Origin: GCA-2861595 sp035525365
Lineage (GTDB): Bacteria; Actinomycetota; Acidimicrobiia; Acidimicrobiales; GCA-2861595
Length of the DNA stretch: 15,459 bases
NCBI GenBank assembly: GCA_035525365.1
Contig: DATLEK010000015.1
Location: 1-15,459 of the forward strand
Direction of reading: 5' to 3'
Shown here: positions 7,865 through 13,132 of the stretch, piece by piece
Layout of the letters: the number at the start of each line of letters is the position of its first letter
Numbering within the stretch: position 1 is the first letter of the stretch
Program-made: the position numbers and the translations under genes
The notes under the pieces: model-generated
The model's input: only the letters and a program-made list of their open reading frames with translations
What the model was told of the DNA's origin: nothing
The model's database searches: none

Positions 7865-7889
7865 AGGTTCTTCCAAGTTGGACGAACCT
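7865..7889. repeat. 25-bp near-perfect palindrome upstream of int1
   Basis: AGGTTCTTCCAA (7865-7876), a central G, and TTGGACGAACCT (7878-7889) are inverted copies matching at 11 of 12 positions. A one-base centre is poor for an RNA hairpin and good for a dimeric DNA-binding protein or a recombinase. It sits 100 bases upstream of int1 and just left of the first attP arm repeat. It could be an operator for int1, part of the attP complex, or the crossover site of int1 itself. Confidence 0.75.
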
Positions 7890-8150
7890 GTCCGCAGCTT
7901 GTCCGCAGAACGTGGCGAAACCGGGGGTAACGACGGGATACACCGGGTAGTGTTTCCGCAGGTCAACGGGCATATCCGCAGGTCAGGGATGAGGATGCCT
8001 CGCCTTCACACGGCTGAGGTCACAGGTTCGAGTCCTGTTACGCCCACTACAAAAGAGCAGGTCAGGGGCCCTAAGGTAGTGGCTTCGGTAGTGAGAGGTG
8101 GCGGAGGTTGTCCGCACAGTGTCCGCAGGAATGCGGACAACGGCGGACAG
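7889..8150. other. attP: attP attachment site with core and two arms
   Basis: The core is a tRNA 3' half (about 8000-8047). It is flanked by repeated TGTCCGCA-type sequences. On the left they start at 7889 and 7900 (11 bp apart), with related TCCGCAGGTCA copies at 7955 and 7975 (20 bp apart). On the right they start at 8109 and 8120 (again 11 bp apart), with inverted copies at 8132-8140 (TGCGGACAA) and 8142-8150. This matches the known plan of phage attP sites, where integrase arm-binding repeats flank the core. The site lies between int1 and the int2 operon, right after the last ORF of that operon. Int2, whose N-terminus resembles an arm-binding domain, is the likelier user. There is no other gene in 7766-8170. 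Confidence 0.85.
8000..8047 (+). other. tRNA-Val(CAC) 3'-half identity segment (attP core), not a functional tRNA
   Basis: Reading rightward: loop TTCACAC (8005-8011, anticodon CAC), GGCTG, variable AGGTC, T-stem ACAGG, T-loop TTCGAGT, CCTGT, acceptor strand TACGCCC and discriminator A at 8046. No D-arm or 5' acceptor strand lies upstream, and the 5' anticodon strand TCGCC pairs at only three Watson-Crick positions. It is thus the portion that restores a host tRNA gene after integration. CCTCGCC and GGCTGAGG form inverted core-type arms around the 7-base loop, the usual crossover position for integrases that use tRNA genes. Confidence 0.85.
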
Positions 8151-8170
8151 GGACGCCTCAGAACGGGTAC

Positions 8171-8392
8171 TCATCGCCCGTGTCCGTGCTCGGGGAGGTA
8201 GCCCTCCTCGGGCACCTCGACGTACAGCGGGACGCCCTCCGGGCTGAGGCCGTACAGCCGGGTGAAGCGCATCTCCGCCGCGTCTCCGTGCTCATCTGCC
8301 TCGGCTTCCCGGCGGCGCTGCTCCCGGTCGTGGCGTGACCATGGGATGTGGAACTTGCCGCAGTCCTCGCAATCCTCCTCCGGGTGGCTCAT
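8171..8392 (-). CDS. Small acidic/His-rich hypothetical protein with CxxC motif, 73 aa
   Basis: Its ATG (8390-8392) overlaps the stop of int2 by four bases, so it is probably translated by coupling and is the last gene of the leftward lysogeny operon. It starts MSHPEEDCEDCGKFH, with one CxxC pair followed by several His residues, which could bind a metal. A highly charged helix follows (REQRRREAEADE), then a short Pro/Gly/Glu-rich tail. No family is recognised. Its 3' end lies 21 bases from the right attP arm. A role in integration or in metal-dependent regulation is only a guess. Confidence 0.6.
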   Translation of the reverse strand: MSHPEEDCEDCGKFHIPWSRHDREQRRREAEADEHGDAAEMRFTRLYGLSPEGVPLYVEVPEEGYLPEHGHGR

Positions 8393-9498
8393 CCCACGTC
8401 GCCCTTCGTGATCTGAACCACGTCGGCGTCAACCTTCGGCGCCACCACGAACCGGGACAGAGCATCGGCCGCCTCGTCCTCGGCAGACGGGAACAGGTGC
8501 CCGTAGCGATCCTGGGTGAAGCTGGTCGTGGTGTGGCCCGCCCGCCTCGTGACCTGCAACGGTGGTACCCCGGCAGCGATCCAGAGGGCTACCGCGGTAT
8601 GGCGCATGTCGTGAGGGCGGAGAGGGGAGAGGCCCGCGGCGGCCACCGCCGGGTTCCAGTGCCGCCGGCGCCAGTTCGTCACCCGCAACGGGGCGCCGTC
8701 GGGACCGGTGAACACCAACTCCTGCCCGCTGTAGCGCTCCATGTGGGCGGTGAGTTCGTCCATGATCTCAGCCGGGACGGACACGCTCCGCCGGCCCGCC
8801 CGGGTCTTCGGCTGGCCCCAGTGAAGGTGGCCGCCGACGTCGGTCAGGATCTCGGCCACCTCAACGGAGCGCTTCAAGGGATGCACCCTCGATCGCTTCA
8901 AGCCCGACAGCTCGCCTATGCGCAGCCCCGAGTAGCAACCGAGGAGCACCAAGGCCCGGTAGCGCGGGTCGATGGCTGAGGCCAGGACGGCGATCTCGTC
9001 GGGATCGAGGAAGCGCATCTCCTCCCGCTCGATCTTCGGCAGCTTCACCTTGACGCAGGGGGACGCCGGGATGCGCTTGGCATCGACGGCAGAGGCCATG
9101 ACCTTCGCCAAGATCTGGTTCGCCTTCTGCACCGTGGCCGGCGCCTTGCCCGCCGCGCTGAGCTGCGCCACCCACTTCGTCACCATCATGTGGTCGATGG
9201 CCGCCAGGGGGATCGGGCCGAAGACCGGGAGAATGTGGGTCCTCAAGTAGGACAGGTCCCTCGCCCGGCTCGAGGGCCGTAGTGCCGGCGTCGTCTCCCA
9301 CCAGGTGGCCGCCCACTCCTCGAACAGCACCCGGCCGTGGGATGGGTCGATCCACGTCCCGTGGTTGCGCTCGTTCTCGTTCTCCGTGAGCCACCGCTCG
9401 GCGTCCCGCTTGGTGTCGAAGCGCTTGGCGTGCTCCTTGCCATCGGGGCCCCGGTAGCGGGCCTGCCACTTGTTGCCTCGCTTCTGGAGGTGGGCCAT
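8389..9498 (-). CDS. int: Phage-type tyrosine integrase (int2)
   Basis: The product, 369 aa, has the usual length of actinobacteriophage integrases. The N-terminus (KRGNKWQARYRGPDGKEHAK) is typical of the small arm-DNA-binding domain, followed by a SAM-like core-binding domain (about 55-145) and the catalytic domain with R193 (GLRIGEL), K231, H296-x-x-R299 (PHDMRH), H322 (AGH) and Y332 (DRYGHLF). It lies one base after the repressor gene, with AAGGAAAC as ribosome binding site inside the repressor's 3' end. It would catalyse integration at the tRNA-Val attB and, with an excisionase, excision. The attP lies 240 bases beyond its 3' end. The GH box has RAGH rather than the common LGH, a small variation. 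Confidence 0.95.
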   Translation of the reverse strand: MAHLQKRGNKWQARYRGPDGKEHAKRFDTKRDAERWLTENENERNHGTWIDPSHGRVLFEEWAATWWETTPALRPSSRARDLSYLRTHILPVFGPIPLAAIDHMMVTKWVAQLSAAGKAPATVQKANQILAKVMASAVDAKRIPASPCVKVKLPKIEREEMRFLDPDEIAVLASAIDPRYRALVLLGCYSGLRIGELSGLKRSRVHPLKRSVEVAEILTDVGGHLHWGQPKTRAGRRSVSVPAEIMDELTAHMERYSGQELVFTGPDGAPLRVTNWRRRHWNPAVAAAGLSPLRPHDMRHTAVALWIAAGVPPLQVTRRAGHTTTSFTQDRYGHLFPSAEDEAADALSRFVVAPKVDADVVQITKGDVG

Positions 9499-9499
9499 T

Positions 9500-10270
9500 T
9501 CAGTTTCCTTTCTTCTTGGTGGATGTCATTTCGACCAACTCCGCCGCGGTGGGCGGCTCCTCGTAGGGCATCGCCGCCATCTGCTCCAGCGTCGGGGCCA
9601 GCTCCTCGATCAGCCCGCGGCTGACGTGGCCGCGGAGGGCCTGGAGCGACCGGGCCGAGGCATCCGGCGCCGCCTCTTGGGTTACCCGTGCGTCTCGCTC
9701 AGCGGTGAATCCTCGACCCCAGCGACCGAAGGCGGCCATGGACACTCCGACAGGAGCAACCCCGAATCGCTTGGCCACGGTGTGCTCTGCCTCGCCAACC
9801 CTGGCGGCCTCTGCCGCCGCCAACATGCCTTCGGCGCCCTCTGGCATGTCCGGCCAGGCCCAGGCGTAGCGACGGTGGTAGTTGGCCAGGATGGCCAAGA
9901 GCTCTGGCCACGCCCGGTCTGAGGGCACGTCCCAGTCATCCGGGCCCCACCTTTGAGTGTCTCCGGTGAGCTTGGCCCGGATGACTGTGCGGGTAGCGGT
10001 CGCGCCCGGCGTCAACTCCACCCGGCCGTCACCCTCGAAGAAGTAGCTCAGTGGCAGCCGGTAGGCGAGGGACAACAGCAGAAGCTCCTCGAGCGCCACC
10101 TCCCGGCGCCCCGCTTCGATGGCGGCAACCGTGGACCGGGTCCACTCCAGGCCAGCGAAACGAACAGCGTCGGCCACGGTTTCCTGACGCTCGCCGCGGT
10201 CCTCTCGAAGCGACTTCAAGCGCTCGCCGATCACCGCCCGTAGTGACTTCACAGTCTTTGACTCGTCCAT
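9500..10270 (-). CDS. Xre-type HTH lysogeny repressor, 256 aa
   Basis: Residues about 12-75 form a helix-turn-helix of the Xre/cI type (IGERLKSLREDRGERQETVADAV ends its first helices; RSTVAAIEAGRREV holds the recognition region). The C-terminal two thirds is a helical domain without a visible LexA-like Ser/Lys protease pair or an ImmA HExxH motif, so cleavage control cannot be claimed. It is the first gene of the leftward operon with int2, and diverges from a Cro-like gene across a 67-bp control region. That arrangement is standard for temperate elements. The ATG at 10268-10270 is just downstream of a good -10 element, giving a very short or absent leader. It likely binds the GTTTGCAAAC palindrome (inference). 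Confidence 0.88.
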   Translation of the reverse strand: MDESKTVKSLRAVIGERLKSLREDRGERQETVADAVRFAGLEWTRSTVAAIEAGRREVALEELLLLSLAYRLPLSYFFEGDGRVELTPGATATRTVIRAKLTGDTQRWGPDDWDVPSDRAWPELLAILANYHRRYAWAWPDMPEGAEGMLAAAEAARVGEAEHTVAKRFGVAPVGVSMAAFGRWGRGFTAERDARVTQEAAPDASARSLQALRGHVSRGLIEELAPTLEQMAAMPYEEPPTAAELVEMTSTKKKGN

Positions 10271-10279
10271 TGACAGGAA

Positions 10280-10330
10280 AGAGTAGAGGGTCAGGCGTGC
10301 GTTTGCAAACCGTTTGACGAGTGATATTCT
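10280..10330. promoter_or_regulatory. Divergent promoter pair sharing a palindromic operator/-35
   Basis: Leftward: -35 TTGCAA (10303-10308), 17-bp spacer, -10 TACTCT (10280-10285 on the minus strand), with a start point expected about three bases before the repressor ATG. Rightward: -35 TTTGCA (10302-10307), 17-bp spacer, -10 TATTCT (10325-10330), with a start point expected at about the GTG at 10338. Both -10 boxes fit TANNNT. The shared centre is the perfect palindrome GTTTGCAAAC (10301-10310), so one bound dimer would cover both -35 elements. Confidence 0.75.
10301..10310. promoter_or_regulatory. Palindromic operator GTTTGCAAAC
   Basis: It is a perfect 10-bp palindrome at the centre of the repressor/Cro-like intergenic region, overlapping both predicted -35 boxes. 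A related half site (GTTTGAC) follows at 10312. Binding by the Xre repressor or the Cro-like protein is inferred from position. Confidence 0.7.
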
Positions 10331-10337
10331 TCCGGTC

Positions 10338-10580
10338 GTGCAGACACGCTTGAAGCCCAGTCAGACGAGCCGGCTGCGGGAGTGGCGGATCGCCCACGAT
10401 CTGACGCTGGAGGAGCAGGCAGACCTGACCGGCGCCAGCATCTCCATGTTGAGCCTGGCCGAGCGTGGACTGCGGAATCTGAGCTGGCCCATGAAGGTCA
10501 AGATCGCCCGCCGCCTCGGCGTCCCCATCCGGGAGCTGTTCGAGGTGGAGGAGCTTGAAGACGAGGCGGTGGGGGAGTGA
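10338..10580 (+). CDS. Cro-like small Xre-family HTH regulator, 80 aa
   Basis: The product is a compact helix-turn-helix protein: RLREWRIAHDLTLEEQADL, then GASISMLSLAERGLRNLS as the turn and recognition helix, then KVKIARRLGVPIRELFEVEE. It is the first gene of the rightward operon and diverges from the repressor gene, the place of Cro in lambdoid elements. A TTG at 10314 would give eight more residues but lies inside the predicted promoter; GTG at 10338 coincides with the expected transcription start, so a leaderless mRNA is likely. Its end overlaps the next start (GTGA). It would repress or retune the shared operator and early genes (inference). Confidence 0.85.
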   Translation: MQTRLKPSQTSRLREWRIAHDLTLEEQADLTGASISMLSLAERGLRNLSWPMKVKIARRLGVPIRELFEVEELEDEAVGE

Positions 10581-10837
10581 GCCCCTTCCTGACCGTCGAA
10601 GACCTCGCCGCCCGGTGGCGCACAACGCCCCACGCCGTGCGCAACCAGAAGTACCGAGGCCTGCTCCCTGTCCCGCTCCGGGTCGGCCGGCGCCTGCTCT
10701 GGGACCTGGCCGACATCGAAGCCTTCGAGGCAGGCCGGCGTGAGACGCCAGTGAAATCGGTAGGGGAGCGCGACCGATTTCCCAAGCCCACCTCCTGGCC
10801 GGCGAAGTCCTACAAGGACTGGGGGAAGACGGGATGA
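10577..10837 (+). CDS. xis: Excisionase-like MerR/AlpA-type DNA-binding protein, 86 aa
   Basis: GTG at 10577 overlaps the Cro-like stop (GTGA). Residues 4-51 match the short winged-helix 'excisionase family' pattern: FLTVEDLAARWRTTPHAV, then YRGLLPVPLRVGRRLLW and DLADIEAFEAG. Such proteins bend DNA at attP and direct the integrase toward excision, or act as small regulators. The C-terminal 35 residues (GERDRFPKPTSWPAKSYKDW) are an extension lacking in the minimal domain, and the DNA there carries a 9-bp inverted repeat. Placement as second gene of the early operon suits an excisionase made on induction. A general regulator is the alternative. Confidence 0.78.
   Translation: MSPFLTVEDLAARWRTTPHAVRNQKYRGLLPVPLRVGRRLLWDLADIEAFEAGRRETPVKSVGERDRFPKPTSWPAKSYKDWGKTG
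10753..10781. repeat. 9-bp inverted repeat within the excisionase-like gene
   Basis: GAAATCGGT (10753-10761) and ACCGATTTC (10773-10781) are perfect inverted copies separated by 11 bases. They lie in the region encoding the variable C-terminus. In DNA this could be a dimer binding site; in RNA it would be a moderate hairpin. Confidence 0.7.
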
Positions 10838-11217
10838 CAACCGCCGCCGACTGGAAGGGGATGCAGCCCGAGGAGTTGGCGGTCTTCGTCACCGTCTGGG
10901 CCCGCTCCTTCCCACCGAAGGACTGGCGCCGCATGGCCGCTCAGGTCGCCGAGGCCTTCAAGTACGACCAACTCGACCTCGCCGAGATGCGGGATCTGCT
11001 GCACGAGTGGGCCCATGGGCCCAAGTTCGACTCAGGGCTGACGAACGAAACGTGGGCCCATCGCCGGCATCCGGGCCGCTCCCATGAGCAGTACGAGCGG
11101 TTCCTGGCCAAGGCCGCCCTTGGGCTGGCCGGGACCATCCGGGCCATGGCCGCAGAGATGGTGCCCAAGTCGCCAGAGGTGGCCCAGTACGCCGAGCACC
11201 ACGTACTCGAACCCTGA
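10834..11217 (+). CDS. Hypothetical early-operon protein, 127 aa
   Basis: ATG at 10834 overlaps the upstream stop (ATGA). The product is helical, with WKGMQPEELAVFVTVWARSF at the N-terminus, a Trp- and His-containing middle (LLHEWAHGPKFDSG, WAHRRHPGRSHEQYERF) and a C-terminal helix (GTIRAMAAEMVPKS). No recognised catalytic motif is seen. Position between an excisionase-like gene and the replication genes suggests an early regulatory or replication accessory role. A GC-rich hairpin follows its stop, then a 61-base gap before the next gene. Confidence 0.75.
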   Translation: MTTAADWKGMQPEELAVFVTVWARSFPPKDWRRMAAQVAEAFKYDQLDLAEMRDLLHEWAHGPKFDSGLTNETWAHRRHPGRSHEQYERFLAKAALGLAGTIRAMAAEMVPKSPEVAQYAEHHVLEP

Positions 11218-11227
11218 CAGCAGAAGA

Positions 11228-11243
11228 CCCCGCCGTAGCGGGG
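11228..11243 (+). terminator. Short GC-rich hairpin between early genes
   Basis: CCCCGC (11228-11233), loop CGTA, GCGGGG (11238-11243): a perfect six-pair GC stem, 11 bases after the stop at 11217. No T tract follows. It may partly terminate or separate expression of the two halves of the early operon; it lies 35 bases before the next ATG, leaving the AAGGAG ribosome binding site free. Confidence 0.5.
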
Positions 11244-11278
11244 CCTCCCGACGCTGTTCCCGTGACAAGGAGAACCTA

Positions 11279-11494
11279 ATGAGCGTATCGCAGCCGAGTA
11301 CCACCGACGAGGCCACCGTCTCCAGCCTGCGGCCGGTCATAGGCGAGCGCCGCGTCCGGGAGATCCTCGAGGAGGTGCGGCGCCAGATCACGGTGCTGCT
11401 CTCCAGCGATGAGCCCGTAGACGCCGTCAGGCTCGACAACCTCTCCCGCCGCCTGGCCGGCGCCGCCAAGTGGGCGAGGTGGGCGCGGCGATGA
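11279..11494 (+). CDS. Small hypothetical protein, 71 aa
   Basis: The ATG at 11279 is preceded by AAGGAG at a proper distance (11268-11273), one of the few clear ribosome binding sites here and a sign of independent translation after a 61-base gap. The protein is mostly one charged helix (RPVIGERRVREILEEVRRQ, then VRLDNLSRRLAGAAKWARW). No family is recognised. Its stop overlaps the next ATG. A frame opening earlier at 11084 is in phase but crosses the upstream gene, so the 11279 start is chosen. Confidence 0.7.
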   Translation: MSVSQPSTTDEATVSSLRPVIGERRVREILEEVRRQITVLLSSDEPVDAVRLDNLSRRLAGAAKWARWARR

Positions 11495-11643
11495 GCATCG
11501 CAGAGCCTGCCGCCAAGTTCGCCGGCTACTGGGCCGAGCACGCCCGCCGGTGGCGTGAGCCGGGCGAGGTGGAGGCCCGGGTGGCGGAGCTGGAGGCATG
11601 GAGGGCTGAGCACGAGGACGAACACGAGGGGAGCGACCAATGA
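11491..11643 (+). CDS. Small acidic helical protein, 50 aa
   Basis: This short gene is linked by ATGA overlaps on both sides (11491-11494 and 11640-11643). The product starts MSIAEPAAKFAGYW, has a helix with heptad-like spacing (EVEARVAELEAWRAEHEDE) and ends EGSDQ. No family is recognised; the overlaps are the main support for it. It might bind its neighbours as a small adaptor, which is only a guess. Confidence 0.6.
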   Translation: MSIAEPAAKFAGYWAEHARRWREPGEVEARVAELEAWRAEHEDEHEGSDQ

Positions 11644-11882
11644 GCACCGAGTACAAGGTTTCGTGGAGGCGCACGGCGTGGTCTGCCGGCACCTGGCCAA
11701 GGCGAAAGCTGTTCCGCCGGTGGTCCGCGGCGGTGGCGTGGGCCAAGAAGCTCGAACGCGACCAAGACCGCTACGGACCCGTCGAGATCGAGATCCACCA
11801 GCGCACCTGCACGGCGTGGGCTCCCACGGTGTGGAACGTGGACCTCTCCGACTTCTGTGAGGACGAGGGCGGGCCGGGGTGA
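11640..11882 (+). CDS. Small basic Trp-rich hypothetical protein, 80 aa
   Basis: ATG overlaps the upstream stop, and its stop overlaps the GTG of the ATPase gene (GTGA at 11879-11882), so it is probably co-translated with the replication protein. It reads MSTEYKVSWRRTAWSAGTW, then FRRWSAAVAWAKKLERD and a beta-like C-terminal part (VEIEIHQRTCTAWAP). The size, basic N-terminal half and two-strand/one-helix pattern suit a small nucleic-acid or protein-binding domain. No family is recognised. Confidence 0.65.
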   Translation: MSTEYKVSWRRTAWSAGTWPRRKLFRRWSAAVAWAKKLERDQDRYGPVEIEIHQRTCTAWAPTVWNVDLSDFCEDEGGPG

Positions 11883-13042
11883 ACGCCAGCCGGGCAATCT
11901 TCGAGGCCGAGAAGCGGATGGTGGAGTGGGAGTCGATGCGGGCCGGCCGGGAGATCTGTCGTGACGAGCATGGCCGGTACTACCGCGACCAGCACGGGAA
12001 TCCCGTCTACGAGAAATATGAGCCGGAGCCGGAGCCTTCGACCTCGAACGGGGCCACCGACAAAGACGCCGATCCCGTCGTGGAGTACCGCCTCGGCGTG
12101 CTGCGCTCGAAGCTGCTCAGCGTCGAGGGCCTGGCCGAGCTGCCGGCGCCCGAGCCGCTGATCGACAAGATCCTCATGCGTAACCGCCTCGGGGTCCTGT
12201 GGGGCAAGCCCGGCAGCGGCAAGAGCTTCGTGGCCCTGGATTGGGGGATGAGCATCGGCACCGGGGCATGGTGGATGGATCACGAGGTGACGAAGGGACC
12301 GGTGCTCTTCGTCGCCGCCGAGGGAGTCGGGGGGCTGTCCCAGCGGGTGGAGGCGTGGAGCATCGAGCGCCAGGTGCACCAGGTGGATCCCGGATCCTTT
12401 GCGATCCTGCCCATGGCGCCCAACCTCTTGGATCGCCAGTGGGCCGCCGCCGTGGTGGCGCTGGCGACCGCTGAGAGCTACGCCCTGGTCATCATCGACA
12501 CCCTGGCCCGGGTCATGGTCGGTGGCGACGAGAACGGAGCGAGGGACATGGGGGTGCTCATCGACGTTGCCGGCGCCATCCAGGCGGCCAGTAGCGCCGC
12601 GGTGCTGTTCGTCCACCACGACACCAAGGAGGGATCGACCATGCGTGGCTCGTCGGCCCTCATCGGCGCCGCTGACACCTCCATCGAGTGCAAGGCGGAC
12701 GGGACGGCCATCACGCTCAAGTGTGAGAAGCAGAAGGATTCGCGGGCCTTCGAGCCGATCAAGCTCCAGAGGGTCGAAGTGGCTAGTTCGTGCGTCATTC
12801 GGTCCCAATCGGGGGTGGGACCAACTGGAGAGCTGACAGCCTCAGAAGAGGCGCTTAGAAAGGCAGCGTGGGACTGTTGTGGGACCGATGGGCTGTCGAC
12901 CTCGGAGCTGATGCGAACAGCCGACATGGCGCACGGTTCTTTCTACCGGGCTCTAAAGTCCCTGCTCAGAGGGGGTGAGCTGGTCAACGTCGGCACCGAG
13001 AAGCGCCCACGGTATCGACCGCCTACCCCGGTAGGACAGTGA
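11879..13042 (+). CDS. RepA/DnaB-like AAA ATPase with C-terminal winged helix: replication initiator/helicase
   Basis: The product is 387 aa. Walker A is GKPGSGKS (109-116), Walker B is LVIID (203-207), followed by HHDTK (246-250) and RGSSAL (256-261). This order is typical of RecA-fold hexameric helicases of the RSF1010 RepA type in plasmids and phages. The first 90 residues are charged and include a Pro/Glu linker (YEPEPEPSTS). The last 60 residues (LRKAAWDCCGTDGLSTSELM, then GSFYRALKSLLRGGELV) look like a winged helix, a natural DNA-binding module. Repeats of GGTCCCA lie within its last 240 bases and just downstream, so it may bind its own origin as lambda O and plasmid Rep proteins do (inference). 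No separate polymerase or primase is recognised, so host enzymes would be needed. GTG 11879 is chosen for overlap with the upstream stop. Confidence 0.88.
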   Translation: MNASRAIFEAEKRMVEWESMRAGREICRDEHGRYYRDQHGNPVYEKYEPEPEPSTSNGATDKDADPVVEYRLGVLRSKLLSVEGLAELPAPEPLIDKILMRNRLGVLWGKPGSGKSFVALDWGMSIGTGAWWMDHEVTKGPVLFVAAEGVGGLSQRVEAWSIERQVHQVDPGSFAILPMAPNLLDRQWAAAVVALATAESYALVIIDTLARVMVGGDENGARDMGVLIDVAGAIQAASSAAVLFVHHDTKEGSTMRGSSALIGAADTSIECKADGTAITLKCEKQKDSRAFEPIKLQRVEVASSCVIRSQSGVGPTGELTASEEALRKAAWDCCGTDGLSTSELMRTADMAHGSFYRALKSLLRGGELVNVGTEKRPRYRPPTPVGQ

Positions 13043-13132
13043 TGGTCCCAACCGGTCCCACTTGGTCCCATGGGACCAGTCCGAAAACGGTCCCAACCAA
13101 CCCCCCCTTTAGGGGGTTGGGACCGTGGGACC
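12801..13132. repeat. ori: GGTCCCA iteron array, probable replication origin
   Basis: Ten perfect copies of GGTCCCA or its complement are present: direct at 12801, 13044, 13054, 13064 and 13089; inverted at 12816, 12880, 13071, 13118 and 13126; plus one near copy (TGGGACT, 12869). Three are spaced exactly 10 bp, one helical turn, beginning at the stop codon of the ATPase gene. Two more form the perfect palindrome GGTCCCATGGGACC (13064-13077). Iterons next to and inside a replication gene are a known origin architecture. Function as an origin is inferred. Confidence 0.8.
13089..13124. repeat. Long GC-rich hairpin in the origin region
   Basis: GGTCCCAACC (13089-13098) pairs perfectly with GGTTGGGACC (13115-13124), and a C run and a G run inside extend the potential stem. 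Each arm begins or ends with an iteron, so the structure could expose or hide initiator sites. No T tract follows, but it also lies 47 bases after the ATPase stop and could end early transcription. Confidence 0.7.

Noticed and set aside
6833..7930. Long plus-strand ORF (365 aa) opposite int1
   Set aside because: It is the antisense shadow of a recombinase with all catalytic residues, and it runs through attP. Its translation is Arg/Gly/Val-rich without motifs.
8000..8047. A functional tRNA gene
   Set aside because: Only the part from the anticodon arm onward is present; D-arm and 5' acceptor strand are missing, so it is an attP identity segment.
9500..10270. Self-cleaving LexA-like or ImmA-linked repressor
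   Set aside because: No Ser/Lys protease dyad pattern or HExxH motif is visible in the C-terminal part, so only the HTH function is supported.
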